A stretch of DNA of 64,000 nucleotides, taken from contig QJNS01000132.1 in assembly GCA_004154925.1 (NCBI GenBank), forward strand, positions 124,001-188,000, in the 5' to 3' direction. The translations under genes and the position numbers were made by a program. Shown here in pieces: positions 28,062 through 38,923 of the stretch (the stretch's first letter is position 1; the number at the start of each line of letters is the position of its first letter). Under the pieces are notes generated by a model. It did no database searches, was not told where the DNA came from, and saw only the letters and a program-made list of their open reading frames with translations. Source of the DNA: Monosporascus cannonballus (lineage: Eukaryota > Ascomycota > Sordariomycetes > Xylariales).

Positions 28062-28453
28062 TCAAACTGTAGACACAACGTCGCGATGGGTATGCGGACA
28101 TTGGGGTTGAGTTTTGGCTGACGAACCCCGGCCCTGGGCGAAAAGCCACGGCAGGTCTTTAGTCAAATTAAAGAGCGCCCCCAGGACCACCAGGCCGAAC
28201 GCGCACATGGGCCCTAGAATGGCAAAGGCGGTAAAGCCGTACGACGCCCGCTGGAAATCGGCGTCGTCCCGGAGCCGCTCCGTAGCGAGGCCCACCTGCA
28301 TTGCCGTCAGCACCACGACGATAAAAACGGTGGCGGAGGCCATCCAGGCGAGGTTATCGCGGAAGAGGCCGCCGTAGTTGCGCCAGCCGCGCAGGTACGG
28401 GTCGAAGGGCGGGAAGCGAGTAACGCGGTTGATGGTGTTGATGCGGGAGAGGC
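28062..28453 (-). pseudogene. DUF6601-like membrane protein, 3' part, split by hAT
   Basis: About 130 C-terminal residues of a fungal integral membrane protein. The sequence SRINTINRVTRFPPFDPYLR, then a DNLAW segment and a hydrophobic helix (ATVFIVVVLTAMQVGLA), then YGFTAFAILGPM with a second hydrophobic helix, resembles the C-terminal half of the DUF6601 family as I recall it. The first codons are cut at 28453 by the hAT terminus. Reading on from 38459 leftward across the single 8-bp duplication restores one open frame (ELRLS|RINTI). Function of the family is unknown. The gene cannot make its normal product here. Confidence 0.72.
28446..28453. repeat. left 8-bp target duplication of hAT
   Basis: GGAGAGGC, repeated exactly at 38452-38459. 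Eight base pairs is the duplication length of the hAT superfamily. Confidence 0.92.
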
Positions 28454-28580
28454 TAGGGTTTGCAATGGGTACCCATTGGGTACCCACCCATGGGTGGTCT
28501 TGGAATTTTTTTCGAAATTACCCACGACTACCCACTTACGAACTACCTACCTACCGGTACCTATTGGGTAAAAATCATAA
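28454..28580. repeat. left terminal region of hAT
   Basis: TAGGGTTTGCAATGGGTACC at the very end, then several GGTACCCA/CCCATGGG palindromic units. It is much less mutated than the interior. Confidence 0.8.
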
Positions 28581-31500
28581 TAACGTCAGAATATAACGAA
28601 TTAAAGGTTATATTTATTTTAAAAATAAGATTATTATTAAAGGCGTATTAATTCCCGTATTAATTTATGTAATAATCGCCCTGCTTTATAAATTAAGCAA
28701 AATTAATTACGAATTTGTTAATTTGGCCAAATTATTTAATTTATTATATTTTATAAACTAAACGAATGTATATTTGGGAGAAAATTATTTACGAAAGCCT
28801 TAGGGGCAATCGGAAAAACTTTCGGGATGTATATTAATGTTACTGCCAATTTTATTTTTCGCCTAGAAGCCGAACGAAAAGCGGCTTTTTCGAGCTATTA
28901 CGTTATTGTATTATTCCAGAGCCAAGCCGGGCCGGGAAAATAAGGCGATTAAAACTTACGAAGCTTACGGGTATTATAACCGAAGGAAATTATTTTTTTT
29001 AATATTTCGGTAACCGTAAGCTGAAAATACGAAGGCATTTTTGAAAAGTAACTAAAACGACGAAATTTATATTTCAAATTAGGGCGAAAAAAATGGGTTA
29101 ATACGAAAATTAATACGTTAATAAAATAAATAATTAATTTACCGGAACCTGTAGGACCGGCGGCGTAATTTGAATTTATCCGTTACCTACGGAAAATTTT
29201 TTTTTAAGTTATAATATCGGAAGGTTAAAATTTAATAAAATTAACCAAAAGTTTTTTTTGTTATCCGCTATTTAAAAATAAACATTAACAAAATTACAAA
29301 AATAATAAAAAATGGAGGTTACCCAAATGTTATTTATTTTTTCGGTACGGAAAAAATCAAGGATATCCAGTTTAATTTCGGATATTAAGTTTTTATTACG
29401 TAAATAATAAAAGTTTTATCGGGGTTTATAATATAAGGTTTATAAAAGTTTTTAAAAAAATTTAACTTAATAAATATAAACATAATATAATTAATATTAT
29501 AAAATTAAGTTAATAACGAATGTGCGTATTAATTTACGTATTAATTAATTTACCGTTTGCCGTTATTTAACGAAAATATCATAATTTTTATGTTTTAACG
29601 AAAACGTTTTCCGTCCGGTATATTTTACGATTACGTCGGTAATTATTTTGGCAAAACGTTTCGCAAATAATAAAAATAACGAATTAAAATGTAAGTTAAG
29701 CTTAAGCTTACGACCAAATATTTAAAAAATTATTTGATAATATATAATAAGGTAAAGGATAAAAAATATATTAAAAATTTATTTTTTTAACATTTAATAT
29801 TATAACGTTAAATCTATCCGAAATAAGTATTAATAATTTGGGAAACTTTTCGGCCATAATATATACCGTATTATTAATTATTAACGTTAATTTATTTTCG
29901 AACTTTTGGAAATAAAGGTAACGGTAATCTATATTATCTTATTGTAATAAGGCGATTTATTTATTTTTCGATAATTTGTTTTCGAGAATAAATTCTTATT
30001 TTTTGTTAACGGACGTTTATGGAAAATTATTATTTAAATTAAGAAATTTATAAAATAATTAATCCGAATCGTTTATAATTGTTTTCGCCGCGCCAGAACG
30101 TAATTTAAGGTCGATATTATATTAAGTTATAAGTTATTTAAGATATTTATTCTATAAGTAATTAAAAACGATTAATATAAAGATTAATATGTTACCAAAA
30201 GCAGAACTTATAATAAATTATTGGCGGTATCGATAATTTTTCGGTGGGCTTTATTTTAGATAATAGGGTCCGGTTCGGGGTACTTTTTATCCCAAGCCGT
30301 TTTATTACGGCAAATTTTGGTTCGTAATATTTACTGGGCGTTTTTTACGGCCTTTTTATTGGGATTTTCGCGAAGGAGTTTTTTGTTGCGTTTCCGTGTT
30401 TTTGCAGTATTTTTATTATTTGAAAGCGCGTTGTTAGGTTTATAACGTTTGTAAAAAAGTTTACCGCCGTTTTTTTCGAAAGCCGATATTATGTTAAATA
30501 TAATAAGATATCGATTAATACGGAAATTAATACGCGTTATGTTAGGAATACGGGCATATTTATACCTTTAATTAATAATTGCGATATAAAGAAAAAAATA
30601 TTTTTTGTTAAACATAATATTTATTTTAAATTAATTATAAATATCAAAATTAATATCGTATTATTAATACGATTAAAAATATAAAAAAATTAAAGTAAAT
30701 ACTTTGTTATTTAATAAAAATATACTAAAAACGAGATTTGGTATTTAATTAATGAATTAGGAAGAAGTAAGTAAATATATATATAATTCCTTATTAAAAT
30801 AAAAAAATTTAATTAAATTTTAAATAATTTTTGGGATAAAAAAATAACTTAATATTTATTATATAATATTAAAGAAAAAACGTAAGCCTATTTATATATA
30901 AATTTATTAAATAAAACGGAAATCCTTTATATAAATAATAATTTTTTTCGTATAAATCGTATATAAGTTATTATTAATAAATAACGTAACCAATTTATTT
31001 TCCGCCGTTTCTTATAATACTTTTAAAATAAACTGCTAAATTTTAAAATCGTTACTCGGTTACTTATTTTATAAGATCTTCCGTATTACAAACTTAAAAC
31101 GGTATTTTGGTATTAACGAGATAAAAAAATTTTAAAACTGCTTAATTTCTTATAACGCCATAACTTTTTAAAATTAACTGCGTACTAATTAATATATTAA
31201 TCTGGAAATATAACTTATTACTAGGTTTAAAACGGCGTTACCGGATCTATATTTTAGCCTTTATTTTTTGTAACTGGCGATTACGAATATTTTGCTTTAG
31301 GATTCGCTTTTGCCCAGTAACTTTCTGTTTAAATATGAAACCGGTTAATAATTACTACCGGGATAATTTAATAATTTTCGTAATTCGGATTTCCGGGGTA
31401 AGAATTTCGTTATTCAAAGGAATAAATATAAGATTAAGATTAATAATAAAAATAACGGATAAATCCGTAAAAAAATTAATCCTTACGTTATTACGGTTAT

Positions 31501-32880
31501 TTAGGGTTTTTTTATAATATTATTTAATAAGCGATAAGGAAATATAATTTTATTTATAGGGAAAAGTATTTCGGCTATATAAAATTCCAAAAAAAGTTTA
31601 AAAAAATAAAAGAAATCGCAAAATGTATTCGAAAAATCCGGAAAAAAAGAAGCGTTATAAATATAGGCCGGATAATAAATAATCTGCTTATTAATACCTT
31701 TTTAAAAGGTACGTATTTAGCGTATTACCTTATTCTGGCCTTAATTTTATATATCCGCCCGTATTAATTTTGAATTTTCGGCGTAATAATCGTATTACGG
31801 TTATTTTAATAATATAATTTATAATATAATTTTAATATTATCCGAAATTAATCTTATAATATAACGCCCTTTTTTATTAATTTTTTAATTAAGTTATTAC
31901 CGACGAAAAAAATTATGGGTTAGGCTTATTTGAGTAAAAAGCTTTCGACAAAATAAAGAAATAATTACGGAAATTAAGTAATACCTTATATAACGAAAAT
32001 GAGATCGAAAACAAAGGTAAAGGCGTATTTAAATTTGGGAAATAACCGAACGTTAAAAACGAATTTAAAAATAATTACATATTTAAAGAAACAAATTATT
32101 AAGAAAGAAATAACGACGAATCAAGAAACGAATTTATTTAGGGAAACGAAAAAGATTTTGATAAATCGGGTAACGAATTAGGTAATAAATATAGCAAAAA
32201 AGCTAGGCCTTTAACTGAATAACGGTTAAGCTCGTTATTTTATAATAACGGATAAAAAGGTAACGAATTACTTTTACGTTTCGGTATTTTAACATATTAT
32301 ATTTATAAAACGGAAAACGCCGAAACGTTTAAAGCGTAATTTATGCGGCGGCCGTAATTTTAAGAAAAAGCCGCCTTTAACGAAAATACAAATAAGGTAC
32401 TTTTTAAGAAAATTTTCGTTTTCCGTTAAACGTCTTAATATTAACAAGATTGGTTCCAGAACGTAACCTTAGAAATGGGTTAATTAATAATAATCTGTAA
32501 AATTTGTTATAAAACCCGGATATATCCGAAATCGAATAAGAATAATAATAATATTATTGCGTTAAGGAATTATATAAATAATAGGATATGCGAAAAAAGA
32601 AAATAAGTTCGAAATAAGAAAACGTAAGGCGTTACAAATTTTATTATAAGTCGAATTTTTTGGTACGTATTAATCGTTATACTAATTATCGTATTAATCG
32701 TAGTTTTAATAATATCTGTTTTAGGCGGCCGGAATTTTATCGGAAAATAATCGTTTTTGGGTTAAAATATAAATTAGCTTATATATATTTTTTTACTTTG
32801 TCGAAAATCCGTATTTTATTAATTGGGTACGGTATATATGCCTTATTTATATTTTTCTAAAATCCCGTACGTTTAAAGAT
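28581..32880. other. AT-rich hAT interior without identifiable gene
   Basis: Stop-laden, TA-rich sequence. Inverted copies of the terminal decamer (GCGTATTAAT 28642-28651, CCGTATTAAT 28655-28664) lie near its left end and related ATTAATACG motifs recur near 29525 and 30511. A minus-strand stretch near 30290-30430 reads as a basic polypeptide (KTRKRNKKLLRENPNKKA) with few stops, but I cannot place it in a family. The 5' part of the transposase gene may begin within 31900-32880. Confidence 0.4.
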
Positions 32881-32952
32881 AAATGCGAAAAATACGCCGA
32901 AAAGGTTATACGTTTGGAGTTGCAAGATATATTTCCCGAATCTTACGTTTCG

Positions 32953-34316
32953 GTTACCTCAGCTAGCTTAAACCTCTGCTGGCTCGTTTCTATTTTGGAT
33001 ATACTTTTATGTATTACGCCAAGGCGCTAAAATTAACCAATCAAATAGCGTATCCCCGTAACGAACTAGCGAGGTCTAAGTTGGAGTTGCGCAAAAACTC
33101 TTTCGTTCTGTACTTTTCTTTATAAAATAACCTATTTTTTTTATTTTTGCAACCAATTTAAATCGAATAATTTTTATTTTTTTAATATACGTTAAATAAA
33201 AGCTTTTACGCATATAGGAAATTTTTCAAATTTTTTCGATAAAGATTAGGGTTAATATAGTTAAGTTGAAATTTAGGAAATTTACCGACCGTAACGTTTT
33301 TATGGCTGCGAAAGCGCAAATACCGCGTACATCATTTTGTTATGGGCCGTCTAAGGGTAATTCAGCATGGGAAAGCCCGTCCAGTTATGCTTTTGCCCGT
33401 ACGGGCTGTCGTTATTGCGTCGCAGCTATGAAAAGGTTGGGGGTAACCAAATCCGGAACGCCCTTATGGCTGTAACATAACCAGTTTAAGTCCGGTAAAT
33501 CTAATACTTAATATATCCAGGAGATATAAATTAATATATATATAGGAATTTTTTCAATTTGTTTGGGTTAAAATTAAGGCCGATACGGCTAAATTTAGGT
33601 CTGGGAAATGGGCGACCGTAACACCCTTACAGTTACGATAGCATAACTACCGGTCGCATTATCGTGCGCCGGGTTTCCCTAATATATTTAATATGGGAAA
33701 AACCCGTCCAGCAATTTTTTTGCCCGTACGGATTGTCGTTATTGCGTCGCAGCCATAAAAAAGTTGGGGGCAGCCAAATCCGGGACGCCTTTATGGCTGC
33801 GACATAGCAACCATAACCCATACGGACAAAAGCATAGCCAAACGGGCTTTTCCCATACTGAATTACCTTTAGAAGGCCCATAACAAAATGTTATATACGG
33901 TGGGCGCGTTATCGCGGCCGTAAGGGCGTTCCGGTTAGAAGGTATGCACTAATCCAAAATTTTCATTTTCTTTTTTTAATATCTTTACTAATTTAACCCC
34001 GATATGGAAATTATATATACGGTTTAAAAGCTTTTTTAAAACTTTATATAATATTAATTTCTGTTATTTTTTCCATTATTTTTTATTATTATTTTATTTG
34101 CAAATTTTCAAAATAACTTTTGAAAAATTTATATAGAAACGTACCAAACGGAGCTAAAAAATCACAATTTGTTATCAGGCCTTATTTTGGAGGATTTGTT
34201 ATTTTTTGTAGGGTTTTCCAAATTTGGTTAGCGTGGTACTAAAAGCTACTTAGCCATAGCTGCGCCGTAGGCGCAGCCGCAACCTTTAACATAGGGCCTG
34301 ATTCTAATGAGGTAAC
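32953..34316. mobile_element. family X copy 2, 1.36 kb, probably non-autonomous
   Basis: The ends GTTACCTCAGCTAGC and (reverse complement) GTTACCTCATTAGAATC share GTTACCTCA, and a perfect 6-bp target duplication GTTTCG flanks them (32947-32952, 34317-34322). Its left about 130 bp and right about 190 bp match family X copy 1; the interior differs and consists largely of a fold-back repeat. It carries no plausible coding region, so movement would need a transposase in trans. It lies inside the hAT transposase gene and so arrived after the hAT element existed. Confidence 0.8.
33330..33900. repeat. fold-back repeat inside family X copy 2
   Basis: A block beginning TGTTATGGGCC at 33337 and running to about 33470 recurs inverted at about 33780-33890, and part of it (CCCGTCCAGCAAT..., TTGCCCGTACGG, GTCGTTATTGCGTCGCAGCC) recurs in direct orientation at about 33700-33800. 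The copies share the phrase GCCCGTACGG-CTGTCGTTATTG. The arrangement permits a long stem-loop. Confidence 0.65.
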
Positions 34317-36100
34317 GTTTCGGTAATTACCGACGTTTGGACGTCCCTTAGCTTAGCATATATTTTCCAAAACGTATATATGTATTTTATCGATAAAAAT
34401 TGAATATTTAAAAACGTTTTAATTAATATCCAACTATATAAGAATAAAAAGGGAAAGTCAAATACTTAAAAATTGTACGAAGTATTAAAGAAGTACGGGC
34501 TGTATATAAAAATTTAAGTTATTATAGCAGATAGCGGAATAAATTTCGGTATGAAATATTTTAAAAAATGCATGAAAAAAGATAAGCAAAAAAAAAGTAG
34601 AAAAACGAAACGAATTATTTCCATTATTTTATACATTTTTTACAAAATATTTTCAAACGTTTTTTTAAATGGTTAAAAGTTACAAATAACGCAAAAATAA
34701 AAGATAAAGCGGGCTTAAAGGTAAAAAAGGACGATAAAAAAAGCCAAAATTAAGCAAATTAAGCTTAATACGGCTGATCGTATTATAAAAGGGGTATGTT
34801 AACCTGTTATTTCGTTAATAGCGTTATATTTATTTTCGTATTAATTTTTTAGCCGTTTTAAATTAGATAATTTACGACGTATTTTAATTTTAGCATAAAA
34901 CGCCAGTAACAATTTAAGTATATATAAAATAATTTTAAAAAAAAGGGTATCCTAAATATTTAAAAACTATTATAGGTTATTCGAAACGTAAAAAGTCGTT
35001 GGAATTCCGTGGTATATATGCTTGTCCGGATTCGTCGATTAAGATCTGCATTCGAAAATTATATATGCCGGGAAAAAATAAATAACTTCGAAATTACGGA
35101 AACCACTTAGGATATTATCGATTACTTGATCAACATTTATAAGCCGTTCCTTTTGTTAACGAATCTTTTTGGCGTTTCGAAAAAAACGAATTACAGCTAT
35201 GTTTTTGCTAGGTTTAAAACTATAAAAAAATATTTTCGCAAATGCGAAACTTATTTATAAAATCGAATTTTTGCTAGTTCCCCCTAATCCTATTTTGAAA
35301 GATTATTTTAAGCCGTTCAGAATTATTCGGAATTTTATTAGCGCTATATCGATAAAGCTTTTCGAAATAATAAGTATTATTTTATTTTCGTAATATTTTT
35401 ATATCCTTTGTCGGATTCGAAAACGGAATTTTATTTCGATAAATGGAAAACGTTTTTAAGATAATCGTTTACAGACGATTTCTTTCGTAATAAAGCGATT
35501 CGTTATTTTAAAAATGCTTATAAGTCTTATTACGAAAAGTATGGAAATAACGCGGCGAAATTACCTAACAAATAGTATGTTAATCGAAACCTATCGGAAA
35601 TCATAACCGAAAATATTAAAACTCCTAATAAGATATTTATTTTCTTGCCCTTTTTTATTTTATTTTATTTTTATTTCTATACGTTTATATTAACATTTAA
35701 AAGGTATTTCTTTAGGTATATCAGTTTCCGACGACGGTCGGCCTTAGGAAAAAATTATCGATTATTACCTGGAAATACGTAAGCATATAAACTTTAATAT
35801 AAGGATTAATACGCTGATTAATATATAAGTTTGCCCCCTTAGATATTTTTGCATTTTGGCGTAAAATTAAAATGTTATTCCCTAGGCTGGCCGTATTCGC
35901 TCGTAACTACCTTTATATTTAAGCCGTTACTGTACTGATAAAGCGAATATGGAATTAGGCTAAGTTAATTTATTCGTATAACCGTTCCGAATTAACGTAC
36001 CTTATATTCCAAATTAGCTTCCTTATCGTATCCCATTTGCGAAATAGGTTAAAAGATTTATTACTTGACGTCTGATACGACTGTACGAAAAACGACAAAC

Positions 36101-37073
36101 TTATTCATATTACGGAACGTCAACAAAAAAAAATTAAAGAAATTTTTCATACGAAATTTTCGGAAAAATAAGATTTGAACGTTACCTTTCTTACTGCTAC
36201 TATCAGTAAAATTAACAAATCTTAATCCTTTTCCTAATCCGGTTCCTAAATTGCTATACCTTAAGTTAATCCAGGAATAATACCGAATACAATTAATTTC
36301 TTACCGAAATAGCAAATCTATAATAAGATTACCGTACAGCAGGAATCCGACCTACCGTTACCTTTAGTTAATTCATACGCCAAAGGGCAAATAAAAATTA
36401 AAAACGCTATAATTAAATCGATAAGGAAACGGGAAAAAAAAGTTCATAATAATTTTGAAAAAATTATTATAACTTTTTCGAAAGCATATATTAATAAGAA
36501 GTAAACGTATTATTAGTTAATTTGTACATTATTAAGTAATAAAATTAATTAAATTTAATTCGTTATAATTTATTTCAATTTATAATTTTTTAAATACATT
36601 TTTATTATTATATTTTATTTACATATTTTATTTTACTTTATTTTATTTTATTTTATTTTATTATATTTTTAATTATATTTATTTTTATTTATTTTTATAT
36701 GTTTTAATAATTTTTATATATTTTATTATATGTTTTTTTATTATATACGTATATAAAATTTTAAACTAATAAAATTGTTTTGAAAAAAGTGGACCTATAA
36801 ATAAGTTGTTTAAATTACCGTAATGCCTTTACCTCGTTTTAATTATTTAATATATAACATATTACAAATTTTTGCGCGGTCGTATTTTGGTGTAATTATA
36901 CGTCCCGGTTAATTTTAATTAATTAATTTCGATTTTGATATTACTTTTTAAATACGACAAATAATTTTTTAATTATGGCGCGTTTAAAAACTTATAAGTT
37001 AACACTTACTAATTAACGTATTAATCCGCGTATTAATCGATATATTAATTTTTATTCAGATTAACGCGTATAA
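36101..37073. other. AT-rich spacer between transposase and histone-like gene
   Basis: No gene recognised. Includes a run of ATTTTATTTTATTTTA repeats (about 36640-36700) and CGTATTAAT-type motifs at about 37017-37050, which resemble the subterminal motifs of the element. Confidence 0.4.
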
Positions 37074-37986
37074 TTGCAAATTAAAAACGTCAAAGGCAGA
37101 TACCCACCTTAAGGCAAAGGTACGGCTACAGGCAAAGGCATAATTAAACCGAAAGCCAAAAAAACCCCTATGGAGACAACCGGTAACATCAAAAAGCCTA
37201 AACGATGGAAGCCCGGTAATAAGTATATCAGGCCTTATTAGTTTTTTTTTTGTTTTCTTTTTTTTTCATTAATTTTGGTTTTTTTCGCTTAAGCCATTAT
37301 ATTTCGAAAAATCCGCAGGTATCAGAAAAATACCAGTCTTATAATATCTAAGGCCCCATTTTAACGTTTTGTATGCGAAATTATTTAAGGTTTGCCTGGC
37401 GGAATAAATTTACGATGCCAGCGGTTAACTATAGAAGCTTTATAAAAAATAAGCGAAGCTGTTTTTACTACCCTTTTTACTAATATATCCACGTTAGCAA
37501 TATACGTATTAGTTTACGTACTAATCGTTTATAACCGCCAATTTATGTTACATCTATAGCAAACGCGTTACGTTAATAATTAAAGATATAAAACTAATTT
37601 ACCATGTGACGGGCATGATAGCATCTATAGGTCCTATAGGTTTGCCGGATTACGGCGTTACCGGATAAACGTTATACGAAATTCCAAAAAAACGCAAAAC
37701 CAAAAAAGCCAAACGAAAAGCAGCCCGAAACAAAGCAAAATAAAAGCAGCTGGAAAAAGCTTGCGTGCAACAAGATAAGCTGTATTATATACAACGAAAA
37801 AAAAGGTTTATCCGCCAGCGGCAGGCTAAGGAGCACGAGCAAGCCGTACTGCAAAACCTAAATAAGCTATATAAAGAACTGAATATCCCGCTGAATTTCG
37901 ATTCAGAAATAACTAAACAGGACAACCAGCTAAAGCCGGACGAACAAGTAAAGCAGGACAACCTGCTAAAGCAGGACGAGCCGTAA
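37074..37986 (+). pseudogene. histone H3-fold (CenH3-like) gene with C-terminal extension
   Basis: Three exons can be read. Exon 1 (about 37074-37215) gives a Lys-rich tail ending KKPKRWKP, like KKPHRYKPG of H3. Exon 2 (37294-37482) gives FRKIRRYQKNTSLIISKAPF, the alpha-N/alpha-1 region, then QGLPGGINLRCQ as loop 1, two residues longer than in canonical H3, then TIEAL.KISEAVFTTLF (alpha-2). Exon 3 (37535-37986) gives ANLCYIYSKRVTLIIKDIKL (loop 2, alpha-3). The same frame then runs on for about 120 codons into a basic, Gln/Lys-rich segment (IPKKRKTKKAKRKAARNKAK, RQRQAKEHEQAVLQNLNKLY) with KQDNQLKPDEQ-type repeats. Four or five in-frame stops fit CAA/CAG-to-TAA/TAG. Intron 2 has ATATAT and TATAA where GTATAT and TATAG would be expected. 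Function is inferred only: a chromatin protein carried by the transposon. Confidence 0.8.
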
Positions 37987-38280
37987 AAATATTAATATAC
38001 GATTAATACGGCTTCGCATAAGGGAATTCTGGTTACCCCGATTAATATTCGGATTAATACGGCCCTGCATACGGCAATTATAAATACCCCGATTAATACG
38101 GCGTTACGTTCATAAAAATAATAATTAGGGCCAAACATAACAATTAAATATTCCTAATTTAAGTATTAATACTTTAAAAAGTACTTCATAAAATATAGCC
38201 TAATATTATATACGTTTTTTATCTTTATAAGGATTAATTTATTTATACTAATATAATAAATATTTAAGTTAAAAATAAGT
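37987..38280. repeat. right subterminal repeats of hAT
   Basis: Three copies of ATTAATACGG (38002-38011, 38053-38062, 38092-38101), each within CGATTAATACGGC-like context, in the orientation opposite to those at the left end. The spacing and placement suit binding sites for the hAT transposase, but this is inference. Confidence 0.55.
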
Positions 38281-38451
38281 ACCCATAAATGGTTAACCAT
38301 TTAGCATTTTGGGTATCTACGGGTGATTAGTCCGTGGGTGGTTTCAGTCTACCCACGCACCCCTGCTACCCACCCGTGGGTGGTTAGCGGGTCTCCGTGG
38401 GTACTCGTGGGTGGAAATTTTAGCGTGGGTGGGTGGGTAATGCAAACCCTA
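38281..38451. repeat. right terminal region of hAT
   Basis: GC-rich end with many CCCACCC/GTGGGTGG units and the terminus TGCAAACCCTA. It is the inverted counterpart of 28454-28580 and little mutated. Confidence 0.8.
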
Positions 38452-38507
38452 GGAGAGGCGGAGCTCGGCGCGCAGGAAGCGCGGGTGGACCTTGTTCGGT
38501 TCGTGGC
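38452..38507 (-). pseudogene. DUF6601-like gene, remaining 5' codons
   Basis: The minus strand reads NKVHPRFLRAELRLS directly up to the hAT duplication and joins in frame to the 3' part at 28453. VHPRFLRAELRLSR is characteristic of this fungal family as I recall it. Upstream of about 38507 I find no continuation; either an exon boundary lies there (CAG at about 38520) or the N-terminal half has been lost. Confidence 0.65.
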
Positions 38508-38923
38508 TTTTGTGAGACCCTGATATCACACACTGAAGCATATACAACTGAAGGATTAATTATCAGGTTCTTGACCTCCAAGAGGTCCTAGTTAGAAGCA
38601 GAGGGTAGTGAACCCTCCTTAAATATACATAAAACAGCTGCGGCTGAGAGAGAGCCGAACCATAACGCATAAAGGAATTTCCACCAAGGCTCAGCCGACA
38701 GACCTAGCCTTCAGCTGGGTCTGACAGCTTTCGAGGAGCTCCCGGACCAGCTTCGTCCACTTTGCCCATTCGATCATCGAGTCGTCTGCCTTGCGTGGCA
38801 AAAACATCTAGATCGTCGGAGTTCTGCGATGTCTTGGGTTTTATACCAGGTTCGATAAATCGAACTCAGATTATGTGGTCTTAGCAATTCTTCCGAAGAC
38901 TCACCAATAGCCTCAAAGTGCCA
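38508..38923. other. host spacer, gene limits unclear
   Basis: GC-balanced, unmutated. On the minus strand a short frame MFLPRKADDSMIEWAKWTK (about 38692-38808) has gene-like composition, and GTGAGT at about 38892 with a GCTAAGAC branch-like site downstream suggests an intron. It may be a last exon of the gene at 38924-39487, but the frame before the donor is not resolved. Confidence 0.3.

Larger units (their letters stand above)
32881..36100 (+). pseudogene. hAT transposase relic, interrupted by family X copy 2
   Basis: Frame before the insertion: YAEKVIRLELQDIFPESY, ending at 32952. After 34316 the same frame continues VSVITDVWTSLSLAYIF, then YFIDKN, KYGLYIKI, VIIADSGINF: this is the hAT catalytic core order (D.WTS..., FIDE, ..I..DNA.NN). 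Further on, PLDIFAFWRKI, LFPRLAVFARNYLYI and KRIWN.AKLIYSYNRSEL at about 35840-36010 match the C-terminal dimerisation region (PL..W......P.LA..AR..L.IPA....ER.F), with several residues changed as G-to-A/C-to-T mutation would do. Multiple stops are present, so it is inactive. The N-terminal zinc finger was not located. Confidence 0.8.
28454..38451. mobile_element. hAT transposon, 10 kb, with transposase and histone H3-like gene
   Basis: Both ends read TAGGGTTTGCA inward, followed by G/C-rich GGGTACCCA or ACCCACCCA repeats, a terminal pattern typical of hAT elements. The 8-bp duplication GGAGAGGC is perfect. Inside on the plus strand are a hAT transposase relic (about 32881-36100), interrupted by family X copy 2, and a histone-fold gene relic (37074-37986). 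Copies of ATTAATACGG sit near both ends in inverted orientation. The interior is AT-shifted and stop-laden, except the segment 37600-37986 and the ends. Ten kilobases is large for a hAT element, even after subtracting the 1.4-kb nested insertion. Confidence 0.87.

Noticed and set aside
28062..28487. 141-codon frame starting within the hAT end (MGTQWVPIANP)
   Set aside because: The first codons are transposon terminus; the real gene continues on the other side of the insertion at 38452.
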